13,550 bases of DNA, taken from contig DASZVN010000025.1 of NCBI GenBank assembly GCA_035547055.1, positions 1-13,550 on the forward strand, given 5' to 3'. Below are positions 1-10,181 of the stretch, piece after piece; positions within the stretch are counted from its first letter, which is position 1; each line of letters begins with the position of its first letter. Source of the DNA: DASZVN01 sp035547055 (GTDB lineage: Bacteria > Pseudomonadota > Alphaproteobacteria > Rhizobiales > Methylopilaceae). Position numbers and translations under genes: made by a program. Below the pieces are notes generated by a model. It was not told the DNA's origin, made no database searches, and worked only from the letters and a program-made list of their open reading frames with translations.

Positions 1-378
1 TACGACGACATCCCCGGCACGGTGATCTTCGACGCCCAGCGCGCGCGCCGGGGCTATTTCCTCAACCAGTTCCTGATGTCGCTGATGAAGCCGGAGAACC
101 GCACCGAGTTCCTGGCCGACGAGAAGGCCTACCTCAAGAAATATCCGCTGACGCCGGCGCAGGCCGAGGGCGTGCTGAAGCGCGACTGGAACACGCTGCT
201 CGAGCTCGGCGGCGTCTCCTACGCGCTCGCCAAGCTCGCCTTCACCGACGGCCATTCTTACCAGTTCATGGCGGCGGAGATGACCGGCATGACCCAGGAG
301 GGATACGCGAACATGATGATGGCAGGCGGGCGCTCGCCCGACGGCTGGCGCAGCAAGCGCGAGCGGGGAGAAGCCTGA
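1..378 (+). CDS. ligA: Protocatechuate 4,5-dioxygenase alpha subunit (5' partial)
   Basis: Small subunit of the extradiol dioxygenase that opens the protocatechuate ring at the 4,5 bond (EC 1.13.11.8). In this family the alpha subunit caps the active site held by the beta subunit. The reading frame is open from base 1 and 125 residues are visible. The first ones, YDDIPGTVIFDA, match the usual LigA start, so about ten N-terminal residues probably lie outside the window; the GTG at 22 is inside the conserved core and is not the start. Family marks are RRGYFLNQF, SLMKPENR, the LGG segment, TDGHSYQFMAAEMTGMT and the terminal GGRSPDG. The stop codon overlaps the ligB start (TGATG), and the gene end carries GGGGAG at 365-370 as the ligB ribosome binding site. 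The gallate dioxygenase family is related, but the separate small subunit and adjoining ligC favour protocatechuate. Confidence 0.9.
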   Translation, partial: YDDIPGTVIFDAQRARRGYFLNQFLMSLMKPENRTEFLADEKAYLKKYPLTPAQAEGVLKRDWNTLLELGGVSYALAKLAFTDGHSYQFMAAEMTGMTQEGYANMMMAGGRSPDGWRSKRERGEA

Positions 379-1253
379 TGGCCCGGATCATCGGCGGGGT
401 CGGCACCTCGCACACGCCCGCGATCGGCGCCGCGCTCGACAACGGCAAGTCCGAAGAGGCCTATTGGGCGCCGCTGTTCAAGGGCTACGAGCCGGCCAAG
501 AAATGGATGGCGGAGGTCAAGCCCGACGTCGCCATCATCGTCTTCAACGATCATGCCGATGCGTTCGACTTCCGCATGATCCCGACCTTCGCGATCGGCT
601 GCGCCGAGCGCTACGAGTCGACCGACGAGGGCTGGGGCCCGCGCCCGGTGCCGCCGGTGATCGGCCATCCGGAGCTGGCCTCGCACATGGTGCAGTCGCT
701 CGTCCTCGACGAGTTCGACATCACCATCGTCAACGAGATGTCGGTCGACCACGGCCTCACCGTGCCGATGAGCCTGCTGTTCGGCTCGCCCGAGGCCTGG
801 CCGGTGAAGGTGGTGCCGCTCGCCGTCAACGTCATCCAGTATCCGACGCCGACCGGCCACCGCTGCTACAATCTCGGCAAGGCCATCAAGAAGGCGGTCG
901 AGGCCTGGGACGAGGACATCAACGTCGTCGTGTTCGGCACCGGCGGCATGTCGCACCAGATCCAGAACAGGCGCGCCGGCCTCGTCAACAGCACCTTCGA
1001 CAAGGTTTTCCTCGACAACATGACGAAGGACCCGGCGAAGCTCGCCGCGATCAAGCCGATCGAGTATCTCCGCGACGCCGGGGCCGAGGCGATCGAGCTC
1101 GTGATGTGGCTGATCATGCGCGGCGCGCTCGGCGAGGGCGCCGAGGAGGTCTACCGCTTCTACCACGTGCCGGCGTCCTCGACCGCGGTCGGCAACATCA
1201 TCCTGGAGACCAAGGAGTTCCACGCCGGGCGCAAGGGGAAGAAAGCGGCATGA
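378..1253 (+). CDS. ligB: Protocatechuate 4,5-dioxygenase beta subunit
   Basis: Catalytic subunit of protocatechuate 4,5-dioxygenase, a class III (LigB-type) non-haem Fe(II) extradiol dioxygenase that yields 4-carboxy-2-hydroxymuconate 6-semialdehyde. The protein has 291 residues, close to the usual length. The expected iron ligands are visible by motif: His12 in GTSHTPA, His59 in FNDHAD and Glu240 in AIELVMW; the catalytic His is His193 in GTGGMSHQ. They sit within two residues of the Sphingobium LigB numbering (12, 61, 242, 195), so the enzyme looks intact. The ATG at 378 overlaps the ligA stop and follows GGGGAG by 7 bases; the stop overlaps the ligC start (ATGA at 1250-1253). The three genes are therefore likely co-transcribed and translationally coupled. 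The substrate is inferred from the family and from ligC; nothing in the window shows regulation. Confidence 0.95.
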   Translation: MARIIGGVGTSHTPAIGAALDNGKSEEAYWAPLFKGYEPAKKWMAEVKPDVAIIVFNDHADAFDFRMIPTFAIGCAERYESTDEGWGPRPVPPVIGHPELASHMVQSLVLDEFDITIVNEMSVDHGLTVPMSLLFGSPEAWPVKVVPLAVNVIQYPTPTGHRCYNLGKAIKKAVEAWDEDINVVVFGTGGMSHQIQNRRAGLVNSTFDKVFLDNMTKDPAKLAAIKPIEYLRDAGAEAIELVMWLIMRGALGEGAEEVYRFYHVPASSTAVGNIILETKEFHAGRKGKKAA

Positions 1254-2200
1254 AGATCGTCGTCGCCGGCCAGGGCGCGTTCGGGCAGAAGCATCTCGAA
1301 GGCATCCAGAACATCCCCGACGTCGAGGTCGTGAGCCTCGCCGGCGGCAACCCGAAGCAGACCGAGGAGATCGCGAAGAAATTCAAGATCCCGCATTGGA
1401 CGGGCGACCTCGGCGAGGCGCTGAAGCAGCCCGGCGTCGAGGCGGCGATCCTCGCGACGCCGACCCAGATGCATGCCGACCAGGCGGTGCAGTGCCTGCG
1501 CGCCGGCAAGCACGTCGAGGTCGAGATCCCGATGGCGGATACGCTGAAGGATGCCGAGCGCATCCTCCAGGCGCAGAAGGAGACCGGCCTCGTCGCCATG
1601 GCCGGCCACACCCGGCGCTTCAACCCGAGCCACCAGTGGGTCCGCAAGAAGATCGAGTCCGGCGAGCTGCACATCCAGCAGATGGACGTGCAGACCTATT
1701 TCTTCCGCCGCACCAACATGAACGCGGCCGGCCAGCCGCGGAGCTGGACCGACCATCTCCTCTGGCACCACGCCTGCCACACCGTCGACCTGTTCCAGTA
1801 CCAGACCGGCGAGACCGCCTCGGTCGCGCACGCGGTGCAGGGGCCGCTGCACCCCGAGCTCAAGATCGCGATGGACATGAGCATCCAGCTCAAGGTGCCG
1901 TCGGGGGCGATCTGCACGCTGTCCTTGTCGTTCAACAACAACGGGCCGCTCGGCTCGTTCTTCCGCTACATCGGCGATACGGGCACCTACATCGCCCGCT
2001 ACGACGACCTCTTCGACGGCTACGACAAGCCGATCGACGTCTCCAAGGTCGACGTCTCGATGAACGGCATCGAGCTGCAGGACCGCGAGTTCTTCGCCGC
2101 GATCCGCGAGCACCGCGAGCCCAATTCCAGCGTCGCCCAGGCCTTCACCGCGATGCAGACCCTCGACCGCCTCGAGCAGGAGCTGAAGCGGGGGGATTGA
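1250..2200 (+). CDS. ligC: 4-carboxy-2-hydroxymuconate-6-semialdehyde dehydrogenase
   Basis: NAD(P)-dependent enzyme that oxidises the cyclic hemiacetal form of the LigAB product to 2-pyrone-4,6-dicarboxylate (EC 1.1.1.312), the second step of the protocatechuate 4,5-cleavage pathway. It belongs to the GFO/IDH/MocA oxidoreductases: an N-terminal Rossmann fold with GQGAFG at residues 7-12, the ATPTQMHADQ strand-turn at 69-78, EVEIPM at 90-95 where the family usually has an EKP motif, and a C-terminal alpha/beta domain with the conserved histidine cluster near residues 173-177 (WHHACH). The 316 residues match the roughly 315 of known LigC. The start ATG overlaps the ligB stop and is preceded by a purine-rich stretch at 1233-1239. 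The later pathway genes (hydrolase, hydratase, aldolase) are not downstream; they would have to be upstream or elsewhere. Confidence 0.93.
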   Translation: MKIVVAGQGAFGQKHLEGIQNIPDVEVVSLAGGNPKQTEEIAKKFKIPHWTGDLGEALKQPGVEAAILATPTQMHADQAVQCLRAGKHVEVEIPMADTLKDAERILQAQKETGLVAMAGHTRRFNPSHQWVRKKIESGELHIQQMDVQTYFFRRTNMNAAGQPRSWTDHLLWHHACHTVDLFQYQTGETASVAHAVQGPLHPELKIAMDMSIQLKVPSGAICTLSLSFNNNGPLGSFFRYIGDTGTYIARYDDLFDGYDKPIDVSKVDVSMNGIELQDREFFAAIREHREPNSSVAQAFTAMQTLDRLEQELKRGD

Positions 2201-2226
2201 GGGGCGGATCGTCCGCAGCGTCTGCG

Positions 2227-2360
2227 CTCCCTCTCTCCGCGCAGCGGGGAGCGGGTCGGGGTGAGGGGCGGGCTATCCTCGAACTCAGAAGTCCGCGGCG
2301 AGGCCCCAGCCCCTCACCCGGTCGCGTCGCGACTCGACCTCTCCCCGCTTCGCGGGGGTG
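2227..2360. repeat. Palindromic repeat cluster between ligC and the sulfotransferase gene
   Basis: The 178-base gap after ligC is filled by inverted repeats. GGGTGAGGGGC at 2259-2269 pairs exactly with GCCCCTCACCC at 2309-2319. CCCCGC at 2343-2348 and GCGGGG at 2352-2357 form a tight hairpin with a TTC loop. The 3' part (GACCTCTCCCCGC, then GGGG and GAGGT) recurs in the glgE-treS gap near 6724-6751, so it is a dispersed family of the REP/RIME-like kind that is common between genes in Rhizobiales. A transcript would form a large hairpin that could protect the lig mRNA end or weaken read-through. There is no T-run after the stems, so a classic intrinsic terminator is not shown. Confidence 0.8.
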
Positions 2361-2366
2361 AGGTAA

Positions 2367-2372
2367 GGGAGG
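2367..2372 (+). promoter_or_regulatory. Ribosome binding site lying in the repeat tail
   Basis: GGGAGG lies 6 bases before the ATG at 2379 and is the best Shine-Dalgarno match in the window. It directly continues the 3' arm of the palindromic repeat. The matching place in the repeat copy before treS reads GTGAAGGAAGC, so the repeat tail itself seems to bring a purine-rich ribosome binding sequence. Confidence 0.65.
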
Positions 2373-2378
2373 CACCGC

Positions 2379-3065
2379 ATGACCCTCAAGCTCATCGGCG
2401 CGGGATGGCCGCGCACCGGGACCGGATCGCTCAAGCTCGCGCTGGAGGAGCTCGGCGTCGGCCGCTGCTACCACATGCGCGAGGTCATGATGAACGCGGC
2501 CACGACGATCCCGCAGTGGATCCGGGCCGCGGAGGGCCAGCCGGACTGGGATGCGATCTTCGCCGGCTATGCCGCGTCGACCGATGCGCCGGGCTGCGTG
2601 TTCTGGCGCGAGCTCGCGGCCCATTTTCCCGAGGCGAAGGTGCTTCTGTCCGAGCGCGACCCGGAAGAATGGTTCCGCTCGACCCAGGCCACGGTGTTCT
2701 CGCCGCAGGCCGTCGAGCGCATCATGGCGACGCCGCTCCACCCGTTCTTCGAGAAGGTCACCTTCAGCCCCTACGGCGCCCGCATCCACGACCACGATTT
2801 CATGGTCGAGGCGTTCCGCCGTCACAACGATGACGTCCGCCGCACCGTGCCGCCGGAGCGCCTGCTCGTCTATCGCGTCGGCGAAGGCTGGGGCCCGCTC
2901 GCAGCCTTTCTCGGCGTGCCGGTGCCGGACGTGCCGTTCCCGCACGCCAACACCCGCGAGGAGATGGCGGCGATCTTCTCCGACAGGCTGCCGGGCAGCC
3001 TCGACCAGCTCCAGGCCGGGGCCCGCAGCCGCTTCGAGGCGAGCGGCGGAAAACCGCCGGGATAG
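2379..3065 (+). CDS. Sulfotransferase-family P-loop protein
   Basis: A 228-residue cytosolic protein of the bacterial sulfotransferase group (Sulfotransfer_4-like), predicted to move a sulfuryl group from PAPS to an unknown acceptor. The N-terminus has GAGWPRTGTGS (7-17), the family's variant of the 5'-phosphosulfate-binding loop. RDPEEWFRS (93-101) is the usual place for 3'-phosphate contacts (Arg93, Ser101). The C-terminal stretch GEGWGPLAAFLGVPVPDVPF (168-187), followed by PHAN, is typical of this subfamily. There is no signal peptide or membrane segment. The start is set by GGGAGG 6 bases upstream. It stands alone, separated from ligC by a repeat and from glgE by 81 bases, and nothing nearby suggests a substrate. 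Family membership is clear, but actual sulfotransferase activity is not shown for many members. Confidence 0.85.
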   Translation: MTLKLIGAGWPRTGTGSLKLALEELGVGRCYHMREVMMNAATTIPQWIRAAEGQPDWDAIFAGYAASTDAPGCVFWRELAAHFPEAKVLLSERDPEEWFRSTQATVFSPQAVERIMATPLHPFFEKVTFSPYGARIHDHDFMVEAFRRHNDDVRRTVPPERLLVYRVGEGWGPLAAFLGVPVPDVPFPHANTREEMAAIFSDRLPGSLDQLQAGARSRFEASGGKPPG

Positions 3066-3135
3066 GATGAGCGGGCAAGCCTGCCTTAAACCGGACGGAC
3101 GCGAGCGGCGTTGACGGGGAGAGGGATCGCTGAAC

Positions 3136-3139
3136 GGAG
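3136..3139 (+). promoter_or_regulatory. Ribosome binding site that decides the glgE start
   Basis: GGAG ends 7 bases before the ATG at 3147. The frame is open further up to a TTG at 3111, but that would add only MTGRGIAERSQP, which resembles no family sequence, and has no well-placed Shine-Dalgarno. ATG 3147 is preferred. Confidence 0.6.
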
Positions 3140-3146
3140 CCAGCCC

Positions 3147-6100
3147 ATGACCGCGCCGCAGCCGACCGTGACGGCGCCCCCGGCCGCGGCGCCGGGGCCC
3201 GGCTTTCCGGCCGGGCCGCGCATCTACAATCTCTTTCCGCTCCTGGTCGGCAGCGTCGCCGCCTGGCGGCGCGAGCTGCCGCGGATCGCGGCGATGGCGT
3301 TCGACTGGGTCTACGTCAACCCGTTCCACGCCGCGGGCTTCTCCGGCAGCCTCTACGCCATCAAGGACCCGGCCGCGCTCGACCCCCGCTTCCGCGACGA
3401 GGGGACCGATGGCGAGGAGGCGATCCGCGGCTTCGTCGCGGAGGCCCGCGGGCTCGGCCTCCGCGTGATGGCCGACCTCGTCGTCAACCACACCTCGAAG
3501 GACGCGCCGCTCGCCGCCGAGCACCCCGAGCTCTACCGCCACGAGGACGACGGCGCGCTGGCGAGCCCGTTCGCGGTCGACCCGGTCGATCCCACGGTCA
3601 GGACGGTGTGGGGCGACCTCGCCGAGCTCGACTGGTCGGGCGCCGAGGCCCGCGCCGCGCTCCTCGCCTATTGGGACGGCTACCTCGCCCGGCTGCAGGG
3701 GCTCGGCATCGCGGGCTTTCGCTGCGACGCCGCCTACAAGGTGCCCGCCGCGGTGTGGCGCGACCTCATCGCCCGCGCCAAGGCGCGCGACCCGCGGGCG
3801 ATGTTCGTCGCCGAGACGCTGGGCTGCACCCTGGAGGAGACCCGGGCGATCGCCTCGGCCGGGTTCGACTATCTCTTCAACAGCTTCGCCTGGTGGGACC
3901 TCCAGGCGCCGTGGGCGCTGGAGCAGTACGAGACGTTCCGCCTGGTCGCCCCGTCGATCGCCTTCCCCGAAAGCCACGACACCGAGCGCGCCGCCGCCGC
4001 GCTGCCGGCCGGGGATCCGGCCGGCGTGGCCCGCCACCTCCGCTGCCGCTACGCCATGGCGGCATGCTTCTCCGCCGGCGTGATGATGCCGATCGGCTTC
4101 GAGTGGGGCTTCCGCCGGCCGCTCCACGTCGTCGAGACGACGCCGGCCGACCGCGAGGACACCGGCGTCGACATTTCGGCCTTCATCGCCGGCATCAACC
4201 GCCTCCGCGCCGAGCTGCCGCCGCTCAACGTCGAGGGCGCCGAGTGGCGGGCGACGCCGCCCTCGACGCCGGTGATGGCGCTGGTCCGGCTCGACGCCGG
4301 CCACGTCGCCGCGGCGAACTACGCGACGCTGGTCCTCGCCAATCCCGGCGAGCGGGAAGCGGCGGTCGACCCCGGCACCCTGATCGCGGGCGCCGGCGGC
4401 GTGTTCGGCAGCTTCGCCGACATGACGCCGGGCGAAACTGCGCGGGCGTTCCTCCCCGGCTCCCCGCTCGTGCTGGCGCCGGGCGAGGTCCGCATCCTCG
4501 CCGCGGCGCGGGCCGAGCCGCGCGAGGGCCGGGCGCCGCGGCGCGAGCCGCGCGGCGAGGGCCGCGTCATGATCGAGGCGGTGAGCCCCGAGATCGACGG
4601 CGGCCGCACCCCGATCAAGCGCGTCGCCGGCGAGACGGTCGCGGTCGCGGCGACGATCTTCAGCGACGGCCACGACGTCCTCGGCGCCCAGATCCTCTAT
4701 CGCGGCCAGGACGAGCCGGAATGGCGCCGCGCCCCGCTGAGCCCCGGCGACAACGATCGCTGGAGCGGCCGCTTCGGCCTCGATCGCAACCGCCGCTACC
4801 TCTACACGATCGAGGCGTGGCACGATGCCTTCGCCTCGTGGCGGAGCGAGATCGGCAAGAAGATCGCCGCCGGGCGCGACGTCCATCTCGAGACCATCGA
4901 GGGCTTTGCCCTGGCGCGTGGCGCCGCCGCCATCGCCGAGGGCGCCGACGGCGCGTCGCTCGCCGCGCTGGTCGCGCGGCTCGACGCCGCCACGCCCGGC
5001 TCGGAGGCGCAGCGCGACCTCCTGCTCGACCCGGAGAACGCCGCCCTCGTCGGCGCCTATGCCGAGCGCCGCAACGTCTCCCGCTACGACCGCGTGCTGG
5101 AGGTGATCGCCGACCGCACCGCGGCACGCTCCTCCGCCTGGTACGAGCTGTTCCCGCGCTCGCAGGCCGGCGACGGCGGGCGCCACGGCACCTTCGACGA
5201 CGTGATCGCCCGCCTGCCCTATGTCCGCGACATGGGCTTCGACGTGCTCTATTTCCCGCCGATCCACCCGGTCGGCACCACCAACCGCAAGGGCCGGAAC
5301 AACGCGCTGACCGCGACGCCGGACGATGTCGGCTCGGTCTACGCGATCGGCTCCGACGCCGGCGGCCACGACGCGATCGACCCCAATCTCGGTACCCTCG
5401 ACGATTTCCGCCGCCTCGTCGCCGCCGCGAATGCCCACGGCCTCGAGATCGCGCTCGACTTCGCCATCCAGTGCTCGCCCGACCACCCCTGGATCAAGGC
5501 GCATCCGGAGTGGTTCGACTGGCGGCCCGACGGCTCGCTGAAATATGCCGAGAACCCGCCCAAGACCTACGAGGACATCGTCAACGTCGATTTCTACCGC
5601 GGCGGCCTGCCCGGCCTGTGGTTCGCGCTCCGCGACATCGTGCTGTTCTGGATCGGGCAGGGGGTGCGGATCTTCCGCGTCGACAACCCCCACACCAAGC
5701 CGCTGCCGTTCTGGCGCTGGCTGATCCGCGCGGTGAACGAGCGTCACCCCGACGTGATCTTCCTGGCCGAGGCTTTCACCCGCCCGGCGATGATGAAGGC
5801 GCTGGCCAAGGCCGGCTTCCAGCAGTCCTACACCTATTTCACCTGGCGCAACACGAAGGGGGAGATGACGGAGTACCTGAACGAGCTGGCCCATACCGAG
5901 ATGGCCGAATATTACCGGCCGAATTTCTTCGTCAACACGCCGGACATCAACCCGTTCTACCTCCAGACCTCGGGCCGTGCCGGCTTCGTCGTGCGCGCGA
6001 CGCTGGCGGCGACGCTGTCGCCGGCCTGGGGGATGTACTCGGGCTTCGAGCTCGGCGAGGCGACGCCGCTGCCGGGGCGCGAGGAATATCTCGACTCGGA

Positions 6101-6506
6101 AAAATACGAGCTGAAGGCCTGGGACTGGGACCGTCCCGGCCATCTCCGCGCCGAGATCGCGATGCTGAATCGCATCCGCGCCCAGAACCCGGCGCTGCAC
6201 GACCTCCGCAACCTCTTGTTCCTCAACGCCTGGAACGACAACATCCTGGCCTATGCGCGGATCGCACCGGACAAGTCGAACGCCGTCATGGTGCTGGTCA
6301 ATCTCGACCCCCGGAACCGCCAGGAAGCCGACTACGAGGTGCCGCTGTGGGAATTCGGCCTGCCCGACCATGCCTCGATCGAGGCCGAGGACCTGTTCGG
6401 CGGGGCCGGCCGCTTCGCGATCCACGGCAAGGTCAACCGCATCGCGCTCGACCCGGCGGTGCGCCCCGTGGCGATCTGGCGCCTGATCCCGCCGGGAGGG
6501 CGGTGA
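3147..6506 (+). CDS. glgE: GlgE maltosyltransferase with an extra N-terminal GH13 domain
   Basis: Alpha-1,4-glucan:maltose-1-phosphate maltosyltransferase (EC 2.4.99.16), which uses maltose 1-phosphate to lengthen an alpha-1,4-glucan in the cytosol. At 1,119 residues it is much longer than classic GlgE (about 650-700) because it has two GH13 units. Residues 25-455 are a complete alpha-amylase-type domain with ADLVVNHTS (109-117), RCDAAYK (Asp194), FVAETLG (Glu223) and ESHD (Asp278), then a beta domain. An Arg/Glu/Pro-rich linker follows (454-473). From about 475 the protein is a canonical GlgE: the N-terminal domain, WYELFPRS (665-672), FRVDNPH (nucleophile Asp846), FLAEAF (acid/base Glu875) and NTPDIN (Asp933). 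First gene of an operon with treS and glgB. The GlgE call is firm; the job of the first domain is unknown. Similar long forms are known in alphaproteobacteria. Confidence 0.92.
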   Translation: MTAPQPTVTAPPAAAPGPGFPAGPRIYNLFPLLVGSVAAWRRELPRIAAMAFDWVYVNPFHAAGFSGSLYAIKDPAALDPRFRDEGTDGEEAIRGFVAEARGLGLRVMADLVVNHTSKDAPLAAEHPELYRHEDDGALASPFAVDPVDPTVRTVWGDLAELDWSGAEARAALLAYWDGYLARLQGLGIAGFRCDAAYKVPAAVWRDLIARAKARDPRAMFVAETLGCTLEETRAIASAGFDYLFNSFAWWDLQAPWALEQYETFRLVAPSIAFPESHDTERAAAALPAGDPAGVARHLRCRYAMAACFSAGVMMPIGFEWGFRRPLHVVETTPADREDTGVDISAFIAGINRLRAELPPLNVEGAEWRATPPSTPVMALVRLDAGHVAAANYATLVLANPGEREAAVDPGTLIAGAGGVFGSFADMTPGETARAFLPGSPLVLAPGEVRILAAARAEPREGRAPRREPRGEGRVMIEAVSPEIDGGRTPIKRVAGETVAVAATIFSDGHDVLGAQILYRGQDEPEWRRAPLSPGDNDRWSGRFGLDRNRRYLYTIEAWHDAFASWRSEIGKKIAAGRDVHLETIEGFALARGAAAIAEGADGASLAALVARLDAATPGSEAQRDLLLDPENAALVGAYAERRNVSRYDRVLEVIADRTAARSSAWYELFPRSQAGDGGRHGTFDDVIARLPYVRDMGFDVLYFPPIHPVGTTNRKGRNNALTATPDDVGSVYAIGSDAGGHDAIDPNLGTLDDFRRLVAAANAHGLEIALDFAIQCSPDHPWIKAHPEWFDWRPDGSLKYAENPPKTYEDIVNVDFYRGGLPGLWFALRDIVLFWIGQGVRIFRVDNPHTKPLPFWRWLIRAVNERHPDVIFLAEAFTRPAMMKALAKAGFQQSYTYFTWRNTKGEMTEYLNELAHTEMAEYYRPNFFVNTPDINPFYLQTSGRAGFVVRATLAATLSPAWGMYSGFELGEATPLPGREEYLDSEKYELKAWDWDRPGHLRAEIAMLNRIRAQNPALHDLRNLLFLNAWNDNILAYARIAPDKSNAVMVLVNLDPRNRQEADYEVPLWEFGLPDHASIEAEDLFGGAGRFAIHGKVNRIALDPAVRPVAIWRLIPPGGR
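4515..4564 (+). repeat. In-frame direct repeat encoding the GlgE inter-domain linker
   Basis: GAGCCGCGCGAGGGCCG at 4515-4531 returns at 4545-4564 with a two-base GC insertion. The offset is 30 bases, or ten codons. It encodes the charged stretch around EPREGRAPRREPRGEG that joins the two GH13 units, so the linker probably grew by tandem duplication and is likely flexible. Confidence 0.6.
4557..4571 (+). promoter_or_regulatory. Possible internal translation start for a stand-alone GlgE
   Basis: GAGGG at 4557-4561 is followed after 7 bases by an in-frame ATG at 4569 (Met475 of the long protein). This is the boundary where the canonical GlgE begins (MIEAVSPEIDGGRTPIK). Starting here would give a 645-residue protein, about the usual GlgE length. 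It may be an active internal start or a relic of the start codon of a once separate gene. In DNA this GC-rich such purine runs also arise by chance. Confidence 0.3.
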
Positions 6507-6552
6507 TGGCGGCGAGCATTGGGATGACGGCCGCGGCGCCCGTGCCTCCTCC

Positions 6553-6766
6553 ACCATGCTTCGCATGGTCCCTCTCCCCCGCTGACGCGGGGGAGAGTTC
6601 AGTGGCGGCGCCAATCCTCCCCTGCGAAGCGGGGGAGGCCGCGAGCGCAGCGAGCCGGAGGGGGCCCGGCGCCGGCCACGGGCGCGTGCTTCGCCGAGAG
6701 GGTGCATCCCTCACCCGATCGCCGACCTCTCCCCGCAAGCGGGGCGAGGTGAAGGAAGCCTGCGCT
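6553..6766. repeat. Cluster of palindromic repeats between glgE and treS
   Basis: The 277-base gap inside the operon holds at least four hairpins. ACCATGC/GCATGGT (6553-6559, 6563-6569) has a TTC loop. CTCTCCCCCGC/GCGGGGGAGAG (6572-6582, 6587-6597) is a perfect 11-bp stem with a TGAC loop. CCTCCCCTGC pairs with GCGGGGGAGG (6616-6625, 6629-6638) over 10 bp with one G-T pair and a GAA loop. CCCCGC/GCGGGG lies at about 6732-6745, inside the motif shared with the ligC downstream repeat. None is followed by a real T-run. Such structures inside an operon can stabilise the upstream message or reduce downstream expression. No true gene is seen in the gap. Confidence 0.8.
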
Positions 6767-6783
6767 GCCCGCGGGAGCGCGGC

Positions 6784-10034
<3,251 letters not shown>

Positions 10035-10038
<4 letters not shown>

Positions 10039-10047
10039 GCGATGCCC
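10035..10047 (+). repeat. 13-bp direct repeat, upstream copy of the glgB start
   Basis: ATGAGCGATGCCC here is identical to the first 13 bases of glgB at 10169-10181. The ATG overlaps the treS stop as ATGA, the form expected for directly coupled genes. It looks like the original glgB start, now cut off by the 100-bp palindrome, and opens a 45-codon frame that ends at 10172. Confidence 0.7.
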
Positions 10048-10053
10048 TTCGCA

Positions 10054-10153
10054 CCCGTCATTGCGAGCGAAGCGAAGCAATCCAGGGGCGGCAGGCGCCG
10101 GAACCCGAGGCCCCTGGATTGCTTCGCCGGCCACGCCTCCTCGCAATGACGGG
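10054..10153. repeat. 100-bp palindromic element at the treS-glgB junction (copy 1)
   Basis: The 14-base ends CCCGTCATTGCGAG (10054-10067) and CTCGCAATGACGGG (10140-10153) are perfect inverted repeats. Inside, GCGAAGCAATCCAGGGGC (10072-10089) pairs exactly with 10110-10127 over 18 bp. The spacers between outer and inner arms are unequal, about 5 bases on the left and 13 on the right. A second copy is at 13281-13378. The family, whose translation gives HCERSEAIQ, is widespread in alphaproteobacteria and encodes no protein; it is probably a REP- or MITE-like element moved by functions elsewhere. Confidence 0.9.
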
Positions 10154-10168
10154 AGGGAGCCGATCGAC

Positions 10169-10181
10169 ATGAGCGATGCCC
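10169..10181 (+). repeat. 13-bp direct repeat, functional copy at the glgB start
   Basis: Second copy of ATGAGCGATGCCC, 134 bases after the first. This copy is the real glgB start, with GGGAGGGAG at 10151-10159 as ribosome binding site. Together the copies flank the palindromic element, with short unrelated bases (6 on the left, 15 on the right) between them and its ends. Confidence 0.7.

Noticed and set aside
3067..3114. A 15-codon frame upstream of glgE as a leader peptide
   Set aside because: It has no ribosome binding site of its own, no run of regulatory codons and no terminator-like structure behind it; it is most likely chance.
3111..3146. TTG at 3111 as the glgE start
   Set aside because: It would add 12 residues without family resemblance and has no well-placed Shine-Dalgarno, while ATG 3147 has GGAG at 7 bases.
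2145..6707. A minus-strand open frame of about 1,520 codons opposite the sulfotransferase and glgE genes
   Set aside because: It lies opposite well-supported genes. Its translation is an Arg/Asp/Val/His/Glu-rich low-complexity string with no recognisable motif, the usual shadow of GC-rich codon bias in a frame that lacks stops.
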